Assembly (NCBI GenBank): GCA_001507425.1
Contig: LMAJ01000026.1
Location: 19,757 to 83,756, forward strand
Direction of reading: 5' to 3'
Origin: Flavobacteriaceae bacterium CRH
GTDB lineage: Bacteria; Bacteroidota; Bacteroidia; Flavobacteriales; Flavobacteriaceae
Length of the DNA: 64,000 nt
The notes under the pieces were generated by a model. It was not told the DNA's origin, made no database searches, and worked only from the letters and a program-made list of their open reading frames with translations. The translations under genes were made by a program, and so were the position numbers. The stretch's first letter is position 1, and each line of letters starts with the position of its first letter. Below, piece after piece: positions 17,616 through 24,961 of this stretch.

Positions 17616-17897
17616 TTATTTTCCGCCTTTATTGTTAGCAGTAGAATCTGTTCTAACAGAGGTATTTCCTTTTTGTACTGTTCCCGCAGAACCTGAGCCA
17701 GTAGAACCGTCTCCTGTTGCGCCTGTTGTTCCTGCACCACTTACATTTGTAGAATCAGAATAAGGACCAACACTATCAACCGTAGTTTCTGTAGAATCTG
17801 CAGATGAACTTTTATTATCTGCATTTTCATTTTTTTTACATGAAAAAACGGTCGTAATTAAAAGTATGAGCATTGTAGTTTTAAATAGCTTTTTCAT
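17616..17897 (-). CDS. Small Ser/Thr/Gly-rich lipoprotein
   Basis: 93 residues from the ATG at 17895-17897. The signal peptide ends in the lipobox VFSC followed by K-K, so it is a lipoprotein. The mature part is S/T/G/D-rich and disordered (GATGDGSTGSGSAG). A longer upstream start would add ten residues before the signal, so I rejected it. Function unknown; it belongs to the cluster of small low-complexity envelope proteins here. Confidence 0.7.
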   Translation of the reverse strand: MKKLFKTTMLILLITTVFSCKKNENADNKSSSADSTETTVDSVGPYSDSTNVSGAGTTGATGDGSTGSGSAGTVQKGNTSVRTDSTANNKGGK

Positions 17898-18181
17898 AAT
17901 ATCATCATTTATGTTTATTTGAGCCAAGATAACTTCATTACAAACATTGATTTTATATAATTAATCGAAATAGTTACAGATTTAATTTCTATAACTTATT
18001 AAAAATGAATATATTGATTACAATTTTATCTTCTATTTTAAATTTAAATACAATATTTATTTTCATGATAAAATGGATTAAAAAAGCTTAAAATAATTTC
18101 ATTTTTTTTTAATCATAATCTTTACCCAAAAATTACCATAATGATTTTCAGAAGGTTATCTTTAATAAAATATAAAAAATT

Positions 18182-18559
18182 ATGTCAGATATAAACAAAA
18201 AGTCGTTTGGAGTTTGGATCGATACTCACAACGCTACAATCGTTGGAAAGGAAAATGTTGATAGTGGGGAATTTGTTGTACTGGGACATGTTAAGAATGC
18301 TGGGCCTGATAATAACTCCAATGAAAAAAATGCTAATAATCAAGAAATTAGTTTAACGCATAAATTTTTCAAGGAAATTGCCGGCAATATGCCTAACATT
18401 GATCATATCCATATTACCGGAACCGGACAAAGTCAGGAACAATTCATAAAATTCCTGGCTGAAACTCCACAGTATAAAAATGCCATAGCAACCGAAAGCA
18501 CTTCTAATAAAATGAGTGACGAAAATTTAATAACATATATTTCGGAATATTTTAATTAG
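18182..18559 (+). CDS. Small conserved protein, possibly of the eRF1-like/host-attachment fold group
   Basis: 125 residues, cytoplasmic. The start FGVWIDTHNATIVGKE and the C-terminal IDHIHITGTGQSQEQFIKFL resemble the domain of bacterial eRF1-like (baeRF/host attachment) proteins, in which a Trp-Ile-Asp strand is followed by a strand and a helix carrying G-x-G-x-[AS]-[QK]. I am not sure of the family. It has its own terminator, and a TATCTTTA box about 20 bases upstream may be its promoter. Confidence 0.6.
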   Translation: MSDINKKSFGVWIDTHNATIVGKENVDSGEFVVLGHVKNAGPDNNSNEKNANNQEISLTHKFFKEIAGNMPNIDHIHITGTGQSQEQFIKFLAETPQYKNAIATESTSNKMSDENLITYISEYFN

Positions 18560-18581
18560 CTATTTAAAATGTAAAATTATT

Positions 18582-18611
18582 AAGGCCTTAAATAGAATTA
18601 TTTAAGGCCTT
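18582..18611 (+). terminator. Terminator after the small conserved protein
   Basis: A 13-bp perfect stem (AAGGCCTTAAATA / TATTTAAGGCCTT) with a GAAT loop is followed by TTTTT. It lies 22 bases after the stop. Confidence 0.85.
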
Positions 18612-18835
18612 TTTTGTTGTTATTACATGGTTTATTTTATAATAAAACGTGCAATTTTTTTCGTTACAGTTAGGTTTAAATGAAAATAAAATAACATCTG
18701 CACTATTTCTAATCTAGCACCTTTAAATTTATTTATATTATTTAATGCCAGGGATTAAATATCGCTGACAAAACCTACCTTATATTTTCATAAAACAAAC
18801 GTAGATTTCATTAATCCTGCTTCTTATATGTTGCA

Positions 18836-18843
18836 CAACTTTG
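18836..18843 (+). promoter_or_regulatory. Possible -7 box (CAACTTTG) for the NmrA-membrane protein-AraC operon
   Basis: The box matches six of the eight positions' constraints of TAnnTTTG (first base C) and lies 21 bases before the ATG at 18865. No good -33 element is present; the rest of the 305-base gap (18560-18864) holds only the terminator of the previous gene. Confidence 0.35.
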
Positions 18844-18864
18844 CAATAATAAAAAACAGAAAAT

Positions 18865-19842
18865 ATGAAAATCGTTATAACAGGTTCACTCGGCCACATC
18901 AGCAAGCCTCTTGCTATTGAGTTAGTTCAAAAAAGGCATTCGGTTACAGTTATCAGCAGTAATCCTGAAAAAGAAAAAGATATTGAAAATTTAGGAGCAA
19001 TTGCCGCTATTGGCTCTATTGAAGATATCGATTTTTTGACCAATACCTTTCAGGGTGCTGATTTGGTTTATTGTATGTTACCACCCTTCAAATTCAGAGA
19101 AAACCCTAATCTTGATGCAAGAGCAGAAGCGTTCAGGCTTGCCAAAAATTACACTAAAGCTATTGAACGAACAGACATAAAACGTGTAATTCATCTAAGC
19201 AGTATTGGTGCCCATTTAGAATTTGGCAATGGGCTTCTGGCGTTTCATTTTATAGCAGAAAAAGTTTTTAAGGAACTACCCTCTGATGTGGCTGTGACCA
19301 CTATGCGTCCTGTAGGTTTCTATTATAATGTATACGAATTTTTAGAATCTATACAAGGTAAAGGCTTTTTGGATAGTTTTATCGGAAAGATACTAACGAT
19401 TAAATATTACGGTTTAAAAGGTTTTTTTCAAGGAAAAAAGGGACTTATTATGTCTAATTATGGTGCTGCAGATAAGATGCCCTGGGATTCTCCACTTGAT
19501 ATTGCTTCAGCCATTGCAGAAGAAATAACGGATTCAAGTGCCGGTAGAAAAATACGTTATGTTGCAAGTGAAGATTTAACGTGTCAGGAAATTGCAACTA
19601 TTTTGGGAAATGCGATTGGAAAACCTTATCTAAAATGGGAAACGATTAGCGACAAACAAATGCTGAATGCTTTAAAACAGTTTGGAATACCTACAACCTT
19701 AGCTCAGGATATTACTGAAATGAATGCAAGTATGCACAGCGGATTACTATTTGAAGATTATTACCAAAACATCCCAAATTTGGGAAAAGTAAAATTGAAG
19801 GAATTTGCAAAAGAATTTGCAATAAAATACAATCAGCAATAA
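18865..19842 (+). CDS. NmrA-like NAD(P)-binding protein
   Basis: 325 residues. A nucleotide-binding Rossmann motif opens the protein (MKIVITGSLGHISKPLAIEL), with an atypical G-x-x-G-x-I in place of G-x-x-G-x-[VI]-G, followed by VIHLSSIGAHLEFG where short-chain/NmrA proteins carry their Ser/Tyr region. Such proteins are atypical SDRs, some acting as redox sensors and some as quinone or azo reductases. It heads an operon with a membrane protein (1-base gap) and an AraC regulator (5-base gap). Confidence 0.82.
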   Translation: MKIVITGSLGHISKPLAIELVQKRHSVTVISSNPEKEKDIENLGAIAAIGSIEDIDFLTNTFQGADLVYCMLPPFKFRENPNLDARAEAFRLAKNYTKAIERTDIKRVIHLSSIGAHLEFGNGLLAFHFIAEKVFKELPSDVAVTTMRPVGFYYNVYEFLESIQGKGFLDSFIGKILTIKYYGLKGFFQGKKGLIMSNYGAADKMPWDSPLDIASAIAEEITDSSAGRKIRYVASEDLTCQEIATILGNAIGKPYLKWETISDKQMLNALKQFGIPTTLAQDITEMNASMHSGLLFEDYYQNIPNLGKVKLKEFAKEFAIKYNQQ

Positions 19843-19843
19843 A

Positions 19844-20611
19844 ATGCAGAATAACTTTATTGAATATCTTAAAGATAAAAATGTGCTATTATTGAGTTAT
19901 GCCACATTTTGCTTTGTTACAGGATTTATTTGTTTAATTTTAAGTAAATACAGCAGCCTTCAAATTTCAGGAATTAGTGCATGGATTAAGCCTTTTAAAT
20001 TTTTTATTTCCATAGGTGTTTTTGCATTTACAATGGCTTTGTATCTGGTTTACTTAGAGAATCAAAGAGATGTAACTAGTTATTGTTGGAGTTTTATTGT
20101 CTGTTTTTCTATGGAATTGCTGCTCATTACTCTGCAGGCATCTCGTGGCAGAAAATCGCATTATAATATTGATACACCATTAGATAGAATTATTTTTGCA
20201 TTAATGGGTTTATCTCTTATTATCATATTAATTCATACTATTTTTATGATCACGTTATTTTTTACTCAAAAACAGTTTGCCGTAAGTAACGAAATGATTC
20301 TGGCTATAAAATTAAGTTTAATAATGATGATTCTATTTATGCTGGAAGGTTTCGTAATGATACATCTTTTTAAACATACCGTAGGTGCCAACGATGGTTC
20401 AAAAGGAATACCAGTTTTAAATTGGAGTAAGAATTATGGTGATTTGAGAGTGGCTCATTTTTTTGGAATGCATGCCTTACAGATTATTCCATTGCTTACA
20501 TTTGTTTTGGCAAATACTAAAAGAGATGTTTATTTAATAAGTGCACTGTATTTTGTTTTTGTTACCGTTACTTTGGTTCAGGCCTGGCAGGGAAAACCAT
20601 TTATTAAATAA
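19844..20611 (+). CDS. Polytopic membrane protein, unknown function
   Basis: 255 residues with about seven hydrophobic segments (near residues 13-33, 46-68, 80-95, 112-135, 147-170, 203-220 and 227-245). The segment GDLRVAHFFGMHALQIIPLL near residue 195 looks like a conserved signature, with His and Asp in or near a membrane helix. I do not recognise a named family. It sits between an NmrA-like protein and an AraC regulator in a tight operon, so a role in sensing or moving a redox-active small molecule is possible but inferred. Confidence 0.75.
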   Translation: MQNNFIEYLKDKNVLLLSYATFCFVTGFICLILSKYSSLQISGISAWIKPFKFFISIGVFAFTMALYLVYLENQRDVTSYCWSFIVCFSMELLLITLQASRGRKSHYNIDTPLDRIIFALMGLSLIIILIHTIFMITLFFTQKQFAVSNEMILAIKLSLIMMILFMLEGFVMIHLFKHTVGANDGSKGIPVLNWSKNYGDLRVAHFFGMHALQIIPLLTFVLANTKRDVYLISALYFVFVTVTLVQAWQGKPFIK

Positions 20612-20616
20612 ATAGT

Positions 20617-21537
20617 ATGGAAAAAATTACACCTTATAGAATTAAAACTATCATAGAATATCACACTATTTTAGGTATATCCAAACCACAACACCCTTTA
20701 ATAAGCCTAATAAGTCTGGATAATTTTAAGCCTGTAGCTAGTAATACAAAAATTAGTGTTGTATTTGATTTTTATATGATTTCCTTAAAACGAAATTCTA
20801 CTGGCAAAATCAATTATTTATATGGGCAGGAACCGTATGATTTTGATGAAGGTGTTTTATTTTTTATTGCTCCAAATCAAGTTTTTTCGTTTGATGCCGA
20901 TGATGATTTTACCAGTACCGGCTGGATGCTGCTTATACACCCGGACTTTTTGTGGAATACTGCCTTAGCTAAAAATATTGTAAAATACGAGTATTTCCGC
21001 TATTCTGTAAAAGAAGCGCTGCATCTTTCCCAAAAAGAAGAAACTATTGTCGAAAACCTGATTCAGAATATTGAGCAGGAGTATCATACTAGCCTTGATA
21101 AATTCAGCGAAACAATAATAATTACACAAATCGAAACGCTCTTAACGTATGCCGACCGTTTTTACAATCGCCAGTTCCTTACACGAAAAAAAATTAATCA
21201 TCAAATTTTAAATCGTTTGGAAGATATTCTTATTGAATATTTCAACAGCGAAGATTTGCTGACAAAAGGAATACCGACTGTTCAATTTATTGCAGAAAAG
21301 CTGGCAGTATCGCCCAATTATTTAAGTGGGCTACTCAAAGTTTTGACTGGTAAAAGTACACAAGAACATATTCAGGACAAATTAATTGATAAGGCAAAAG
21401 AAAAATTATCAACTACCAGCTTGTCAATGAGTGAAATTGCCTATCAATTAGGCTTTGAATATCCGCAGACATTTGGCAATTTATTCAAGAAAAAAACGAA
21501 TCTTTCGCCATTGGAGTTCAGACAATCTTTTAATTAA
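20617..21537 (+). CDS. AraC family transcriptional regulator (paralogue A)
   Basis: 306 residues. An N-terminal cupin-like sensor (YGQEPYDFDEGVLFFIAPNQ) is followed by a linker F-Y-N-R-Q-F-L-T-R-K and a C-terminal AraC double helix-turn-helix (from about residue 205; MSEIAYQLGFEYPQTFGNLF). It closely resembles the regulators at 22500 and 32477 throughout. It ends the NmrA operon and precedes a divergent-looking site with two TTTGGTTA repeats 21 bp apart, so it probably controls the SDR gene just downstream. The inducer is unknown. Confidence 0.88.
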   Translation: MEKITPYRIKTIIEYHTILGISKPQHPLISLISLDNFKPVASNTKISVVFDFYMISLKRNSTGKINYLYGQEPYDFDEGVLFFIAPNQVFSFDADDDFTSTGWMLLIHPDFLWNTALAKNIVKYEYFRYSVKEALHLSQKEETIVENLIQNIEQEYHTSLDKFSETIIITQIETLLTYADRFYNRQFLTRKKINHQILNRLEDILIEYFNSEDLLTKGIPTVQFIAEKLAVSPNYLSGLLKVLTGKSTQEHIQDKLIDKAKEKLSTTSLSMSEIAYQLGFEYPQTFGNLFKKKTNLSPLEFRQSFN

Positions 21538-21569
21538 TTCTATTATTCTTTTACCATAAATAGGCTTTA

Positions 21570-21598
21570 TTTGGTTATAAATGTCCTTGGTTTGGTTA
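21570..21598 (+). promoter_or_regulatory. Direct repeat TTTGGTTA x2, 21 bp period (candidate AraC operator)
   Basis: TTTGGTTA occurs at 21570-21577 and again at 21591-21598, on the same DNA face, 57 bases upstream of the SDR start at 21655. AraC proteins typically bind such directly repeated half-sites two helical turns apart. The adjacent AraC gene makes it the obvious candidate regulator. Confidence 0.55.
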
Positions 21599-21654
21599 CA
21601 CCGGCAGATTAGCAAATGCTGACTTTTGTTCTATTAATTTATATAATTATTTTT

Positions 21655-22425
21655 ATGAAACGTACTACTAAATCATCATCAATTACCCAGCCTGTTGCAT
21701 TAGTAACTGGCGCTAATAAAGGACTTGGACAACAAATCGCTAAAGAACTTGTCAGCCACGGTTACTTGGTTCTTTTGGGATCAAGGAATTTCGATAATGG
21801 AAAAAAAGCTGCCGAAGAAATTGGAGAAGGTGCATACCCTATTCAATTGGATGTAACTGAAGCTCAAAGTATCAATGCAGCAGCCGAGCGCATCACTAAC
21901 GAATTTGGTCGATTGGACCTGCTGGTTAATAATGCTGCAATAGGACAGTCAGGCCGCTATTCTACAGTACCGGAAATTCTGGAAGCGAGTAAAGCAAGCG
22001 TAGCATCTTTAGAAGAAATACGGATTCTTTTTGAAACTAATGTTCTTGGCGTACTTGCAGTTACACAAGCTATGCTACCACTTATTCGACTTTCTACATC
22101 CGGTAGAATTTTAAACATTTCAAGTGCAGCAGGATCATTAACTTTAAACTCAGATCCTAACTTCCCTTACCGCCCTTATTTTGGTGCAACTTACCCAGCT
22201 ACAAAAACGGCTCTAAATGCCATAACATTGGCATTAGCGATCGAACTCGAAGATACTGGAATTAAGGTTCGTGCAGCAAGTCCGGGTTTTACTGCAACAG
22301 CGATCAACAACTTTCAGGGAACTGACACGGTTGAAGTTGGTGCAAAAGCACTTGTTTTGGCAGCACTTGATATAGAAAGTCCTACAGGTAGTTTTACTGG
22401 TCCTGACGGTCCGCTGCCTTGGTAA
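21655..22425 (+). CDS. SDR family NAD(P)-dependent oxidoreductase
   Basis: 256 residues from the ATG at 21655 (M-K-R-T-T-K); an upstream ATG would add a hydrophobic leader that does not fit the family. Classical SDR features are present: cofactor motif T-G-A-N-K-G-L-G near residue 18, N-N-A-A at about 85, catalytic Ser in ISSAAGS and Y-x-x-x-K in YPATKTA. It reduces or oxidises a carbonyl or alcohol with NAD(P)H. It lies between two similar AraC regulators. Confidence 0.9.
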   Translation: MKRTTKSSSITQPVALVTGANKGLGQQIAKELVSHGYLVLLGSRNFDNGKKAAEEIGEGAYPIQLDVTEAQSINAAAERITNEFGRLDLLVNNAAIGQSGRYSTVPEILEASKASVASLEEIRILFETNVLGVLAVTQAMLPLIRLSTSGRILNISSAAGSLTLNSDPNFPYRPYFGATYPATKTALNAITLALAIELEDTGIKVRAASPGFTATAINNFQGTDTVEVGAKALVLAALDIESPTGSFTGPDGPLPW

Positions 22426-22450
22426 TCAATAAATAATTCTAATTTTATTT

Positions 22451-22481
22451 ATAACCGATGGCAACAAAAGTCATTGGTTAT
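22451..22481 (+). terminator. Hairpin after the SDR gene
   Basis: A 10-bp stem (ATAACCGATG / CATTGGTTAT, one wobble) with an 11-base loop and an AT-rich tail. It could be a weak terminator, but it also overlaps the region just upstream of the next AraC gene and may include an operator half-site (TTGGTTA). Confidence 0.45.
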
Positions 22482-22499
22482 ATTTATTATCTTTAACAA

Positions 22500-23411
22500 A
22501 TGAAGAACGAAACGCCAATGATCGTTAAACTGGAATCCGTTACGGATATACATCGTATTGCAGGTCTTTCAGGTCCTCTTCATCCGATGATTACTCTTAT
22601 AGATGCCATAGAATTGCTGGACATGTGCAGGGCTCCGGTAAATTATGTATTAAGTTTCTATAAGATTACTTTAGTCACTAAGATGGATGGAAAATTTCGT
22701 TACGGCCAGGGCCATTATGATTTTGACGATGGGAGTTTGGTATTTGCAGCTCCTAATCAGATTGTGGGTAAAATCGAAGCTCCTGCAAATAGTGAAGGTG
22801 TTTCAATATTCATTCATCCTGATTTCCTACTGGGTTATCCACTGGCCGGAAAAATCAAACAATTTGGTTTCTTTTCGTACGCTGCCAATGAAGCACTGCA
22901 CTTGTCAGAACAGGAAAGAGCAACGATGGAGTCTATATTTAGTATTATCCGTGAAGAGCTCAATAGCCGGATCGACGATTTTAGCCGTGAGGTAATTATC
23001 GCGCAGCTGGAATTGCTATTGAGTTATGCCAAACGATTTTACAAACGTCAGTTTCTGACACGACAGGTAATTAACAATGATCTTCTTCAGCAATTTGAAG
23101 AACTTTTAAATCAATATTTTGAAGAAAAAGCAGTCAATAGCGGTATGCCGACCGTTCAGTATATGGCAGAAACATTACATTATACTCCTAACTATTTAAG
23201 TGATATGCTGCGTTCTCTAACGGGTTTGAATGCTCAACAGCATATTCATCAAAAACTGATCGAAAAATCAAAAGACTTACTTTCGACAACTAGCCTAACT
23301 ATCAACGAAGTTGCCTATCAGTTAGGTTTTGATTATCCGCAGTCTTTCAGCAGACTCTTTAAATTGAAAACGAAAATGTCTCCTGCACAATTCAGATCAA
23401 CATTCAGCTAA
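22500..23411 (+). CDS. AraC family transcriptional regulator (paralogue B)
   Basis: 303 residues with the same layout as the regulator at 20617: cupin-like N-terminus (YGQGHYDFDDGSLVFAAPNQ), a linker F-Y-K-R-Q-F-L-T-R, and a C-terminal double helix-turn-helix (INEVAYQLGFDYPQSFSRLF). A TATCTTTA box lies seven bases before the start. It follows the SDR gene at 21655 and most likely controls it or itself. A large bidirectional hairpin separates it from the metalloprotease. Confidence 0.88.
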   Translation: MKNETPMIVKLESVTDIHRIAGLSGPLHPMITLIDAIELLDMCRAPVNYVLSFYKITLVTKMDGKFRYGQGHYDFDDGSLVFAAPNQIVGKIEAPANSEGVSIFIHPDFLLGYPLAGKIKQFGFFSYAANEALHLSEQERATMESIFSIIREELNSRIDDFSREVIIAQLELLLSYAKRFYKRQFLTRQVINNDLLQQFEELLNQYFEEKAVNSGMPTVQYMAETLHYTPNYLSDMLRSLTGLNAQQHIHQKLIEKSKDLLSTTSLTINEVAYQLGFDYPQSFSRLFKLKTKMSPAQFRSTFS

Positions 23412-23498
23412 CTGCATAAACCGATTTTATTTACCTATTTGCGAATTTTAGAATTGACCGCCAAGAAGCGATTTAGTGCGGTGTATCCAATAAAAACA

Positions 23499-23533
23499 GA
23501 GGCTGCTTCATAAATAATTTATGAAGCAGCCTC
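23499..23533. terminator. Bidirectional terminator between the AraC and metalloprotease genes
   Basis: A perfect 17-bp stem (GAGGCTGCTTCATAAAT and its complement) with a single central base lies between convergent genes, with A and T tracts on both flanks. Confidence 0.85.
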
Positions 23534-23566
23534 TTATATTTTGTAAAGAGAACTCTAATTCAACTA

Positions 23567-24397
23567 TTAATATAAATAATTCAGAGCTGTAACATCATTA
23601 GTATTGAAAGCTCCGGTTTCACTTGAGCTGAAACATGCTCTCATATAAGAAGTTGAATCATATCCTGAAGGTGTTCCCGGGATTAGAATTGCTCCAACGC
23701 CAGCTGTTCCTTCGTTTGAATTTTGTCCACAACTTTGACGGCTAAACCAGTCAGTATGACGTAAACCAATACAGTGACCTATTTCGTGTGCTGCTACGTG
23801 TGCATTTACACCTGTTGAATAAGTATCTAATCCAGAGTACAATGTAACTGAATTATAAGGTGCCCCTCCTGAAGGGAAACCTGCTACTCCACCGGCAGAT
23901 CCGGTTTGTCTTCTTACAACAATATTTGCACCAGAAGTACTTGAACTAAAGGTTAATGTAAAGGTAATAGACAATCCTAAATTATTGTATCTATTTATTG
24001 CCGCTTGCAATCCTGCACGCATATTCGTAGTTAGAGCTGTAGTACCTGTTCCAGATAATCCAACAACTCTAATAGTTCTTGGAGCAGATACTAAATTAGT
24101 AGTGCGGTATTGTTCTGTAGTAATACCTCCGTGAAGATCCATTTTGTTTAATTGATCTTGTGTAATAATAATATCTCCTTCTATCAAGAATGCATCTTCA
24201 GTGATACCTTCTAAATTAGTGTTCTTAATCACTTGAACATCTGTGGTGTTTAATGATAATGAACTTAATTTATTTAACACTTCTGGTGTTACTTTAAGAG
24301 ACTCTTGATTTGATTGAGTTGCCTCATCTTCTTTGTTACAAGAAAAAAGCGTTAGCGCTATAAAAGATAAGGCTAAAATTGATTTAATTTTTTTCAT
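23567..24397 (-). CDS. Secreted zinc metalloprotease lipoprotein (M57-like)
   Basis: 276 residues from the ATG at 24395-24397, which begins a lipoprotein signal with lipobox LFSC (Cys20); a longer frame upstream has no signal and was rejected. The mature protein ends in a compact protease domain with the extended zinc motif HEIGHCIGLRHTD (H-E-x-x-H-x-x-G-x-x-H), and S-Y-M-R-A as the following Met-turn. This is the metzincin pattern of M57-like dual-action HEIGH peptidases common in Bacteroidota. It is probably surface or periplasmic. It is transcribed alone. Confidence 0.87.
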   Translation of the reverse strand: MKKIKSILALSFIALTLFSCNKEDEATQSNQESLKVTPEVLNKLSSLSLNTTDVQVIKNTNLEGITEDAFLIEGDIIITQDQLNKMDLHGGITTEQYRTTNLVSAPRTIRVVGLSGTGTTALTTNMRAGLQAAINRYNNLGLSITFTLTFSSSTSGANIVVRRQTGSAGGVAGFPSGGAPYNSVTLYSGLDTYSTGVNAHVAAHEIGHCIGLRHTDWFSRQSCGQNSNEGTAGVGAILIPGTPSGYDSTSYMRACFSSSETGAFNTNDVTALNYLY

Positions 24398-24472
24398 AAT
24401 AGGTTTGTTTGGGTTTGTTAAATAATGTTGATAAAAGGGGTCTTTACAAAATATTGTAATATTTGTTATCAA

Positions 24473-24961
24473 ATTTATGTAAATTTTAATCTTAAAATAC
24501 TTATAAAATATTAATTTAACAAATTTAACATTTTTTGTTAAATTATTTTATATTGATTTTTAATAATAATTATCTGATTATTACTGCAAGCCCAGTAAAA
24601 TCAATAATCTAATACAAATCAAGCTGTTAGACGTAATAATTCTATTTCGCTATTTTATTTTTTTAGGATGTATTAAAAAATGATTTTACAACTTATCTAA
24701 CATTTAAATACAAAAGAGGATTACAAAGGAGAATATTACTCCTACAGATTTGAACTAATTGAATGAAATAAAAAATCATAAAATTTTTACAAATAATTCA
24801 ATAACTTTGATTTGTCCAGAACTGATAAATATTTAAAATAGAAATCATTAAGTACAAATTTAAACTTGGTTTTATCTTAATTAAGAACTGATAAAAAGCT
24901 GTAATAGTCATTTTTGAACCATTGATCAGACTGTTTATAATTGCCCTAACACCTACAGTAA
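24473..24961. other. Intergenic region with inverted repeat AATTTAACA
   Basis: About 490 AT-rich bases between divergent proteases. A perfect inverted repeat AATTTAACA / TGTTAAATT with a 5-base loop lies at 24522-24544, preceded by another AATTTAACA. It could be an operator for the leftward protease. No gene or -7 box was recognised. Confidence 0.45.
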
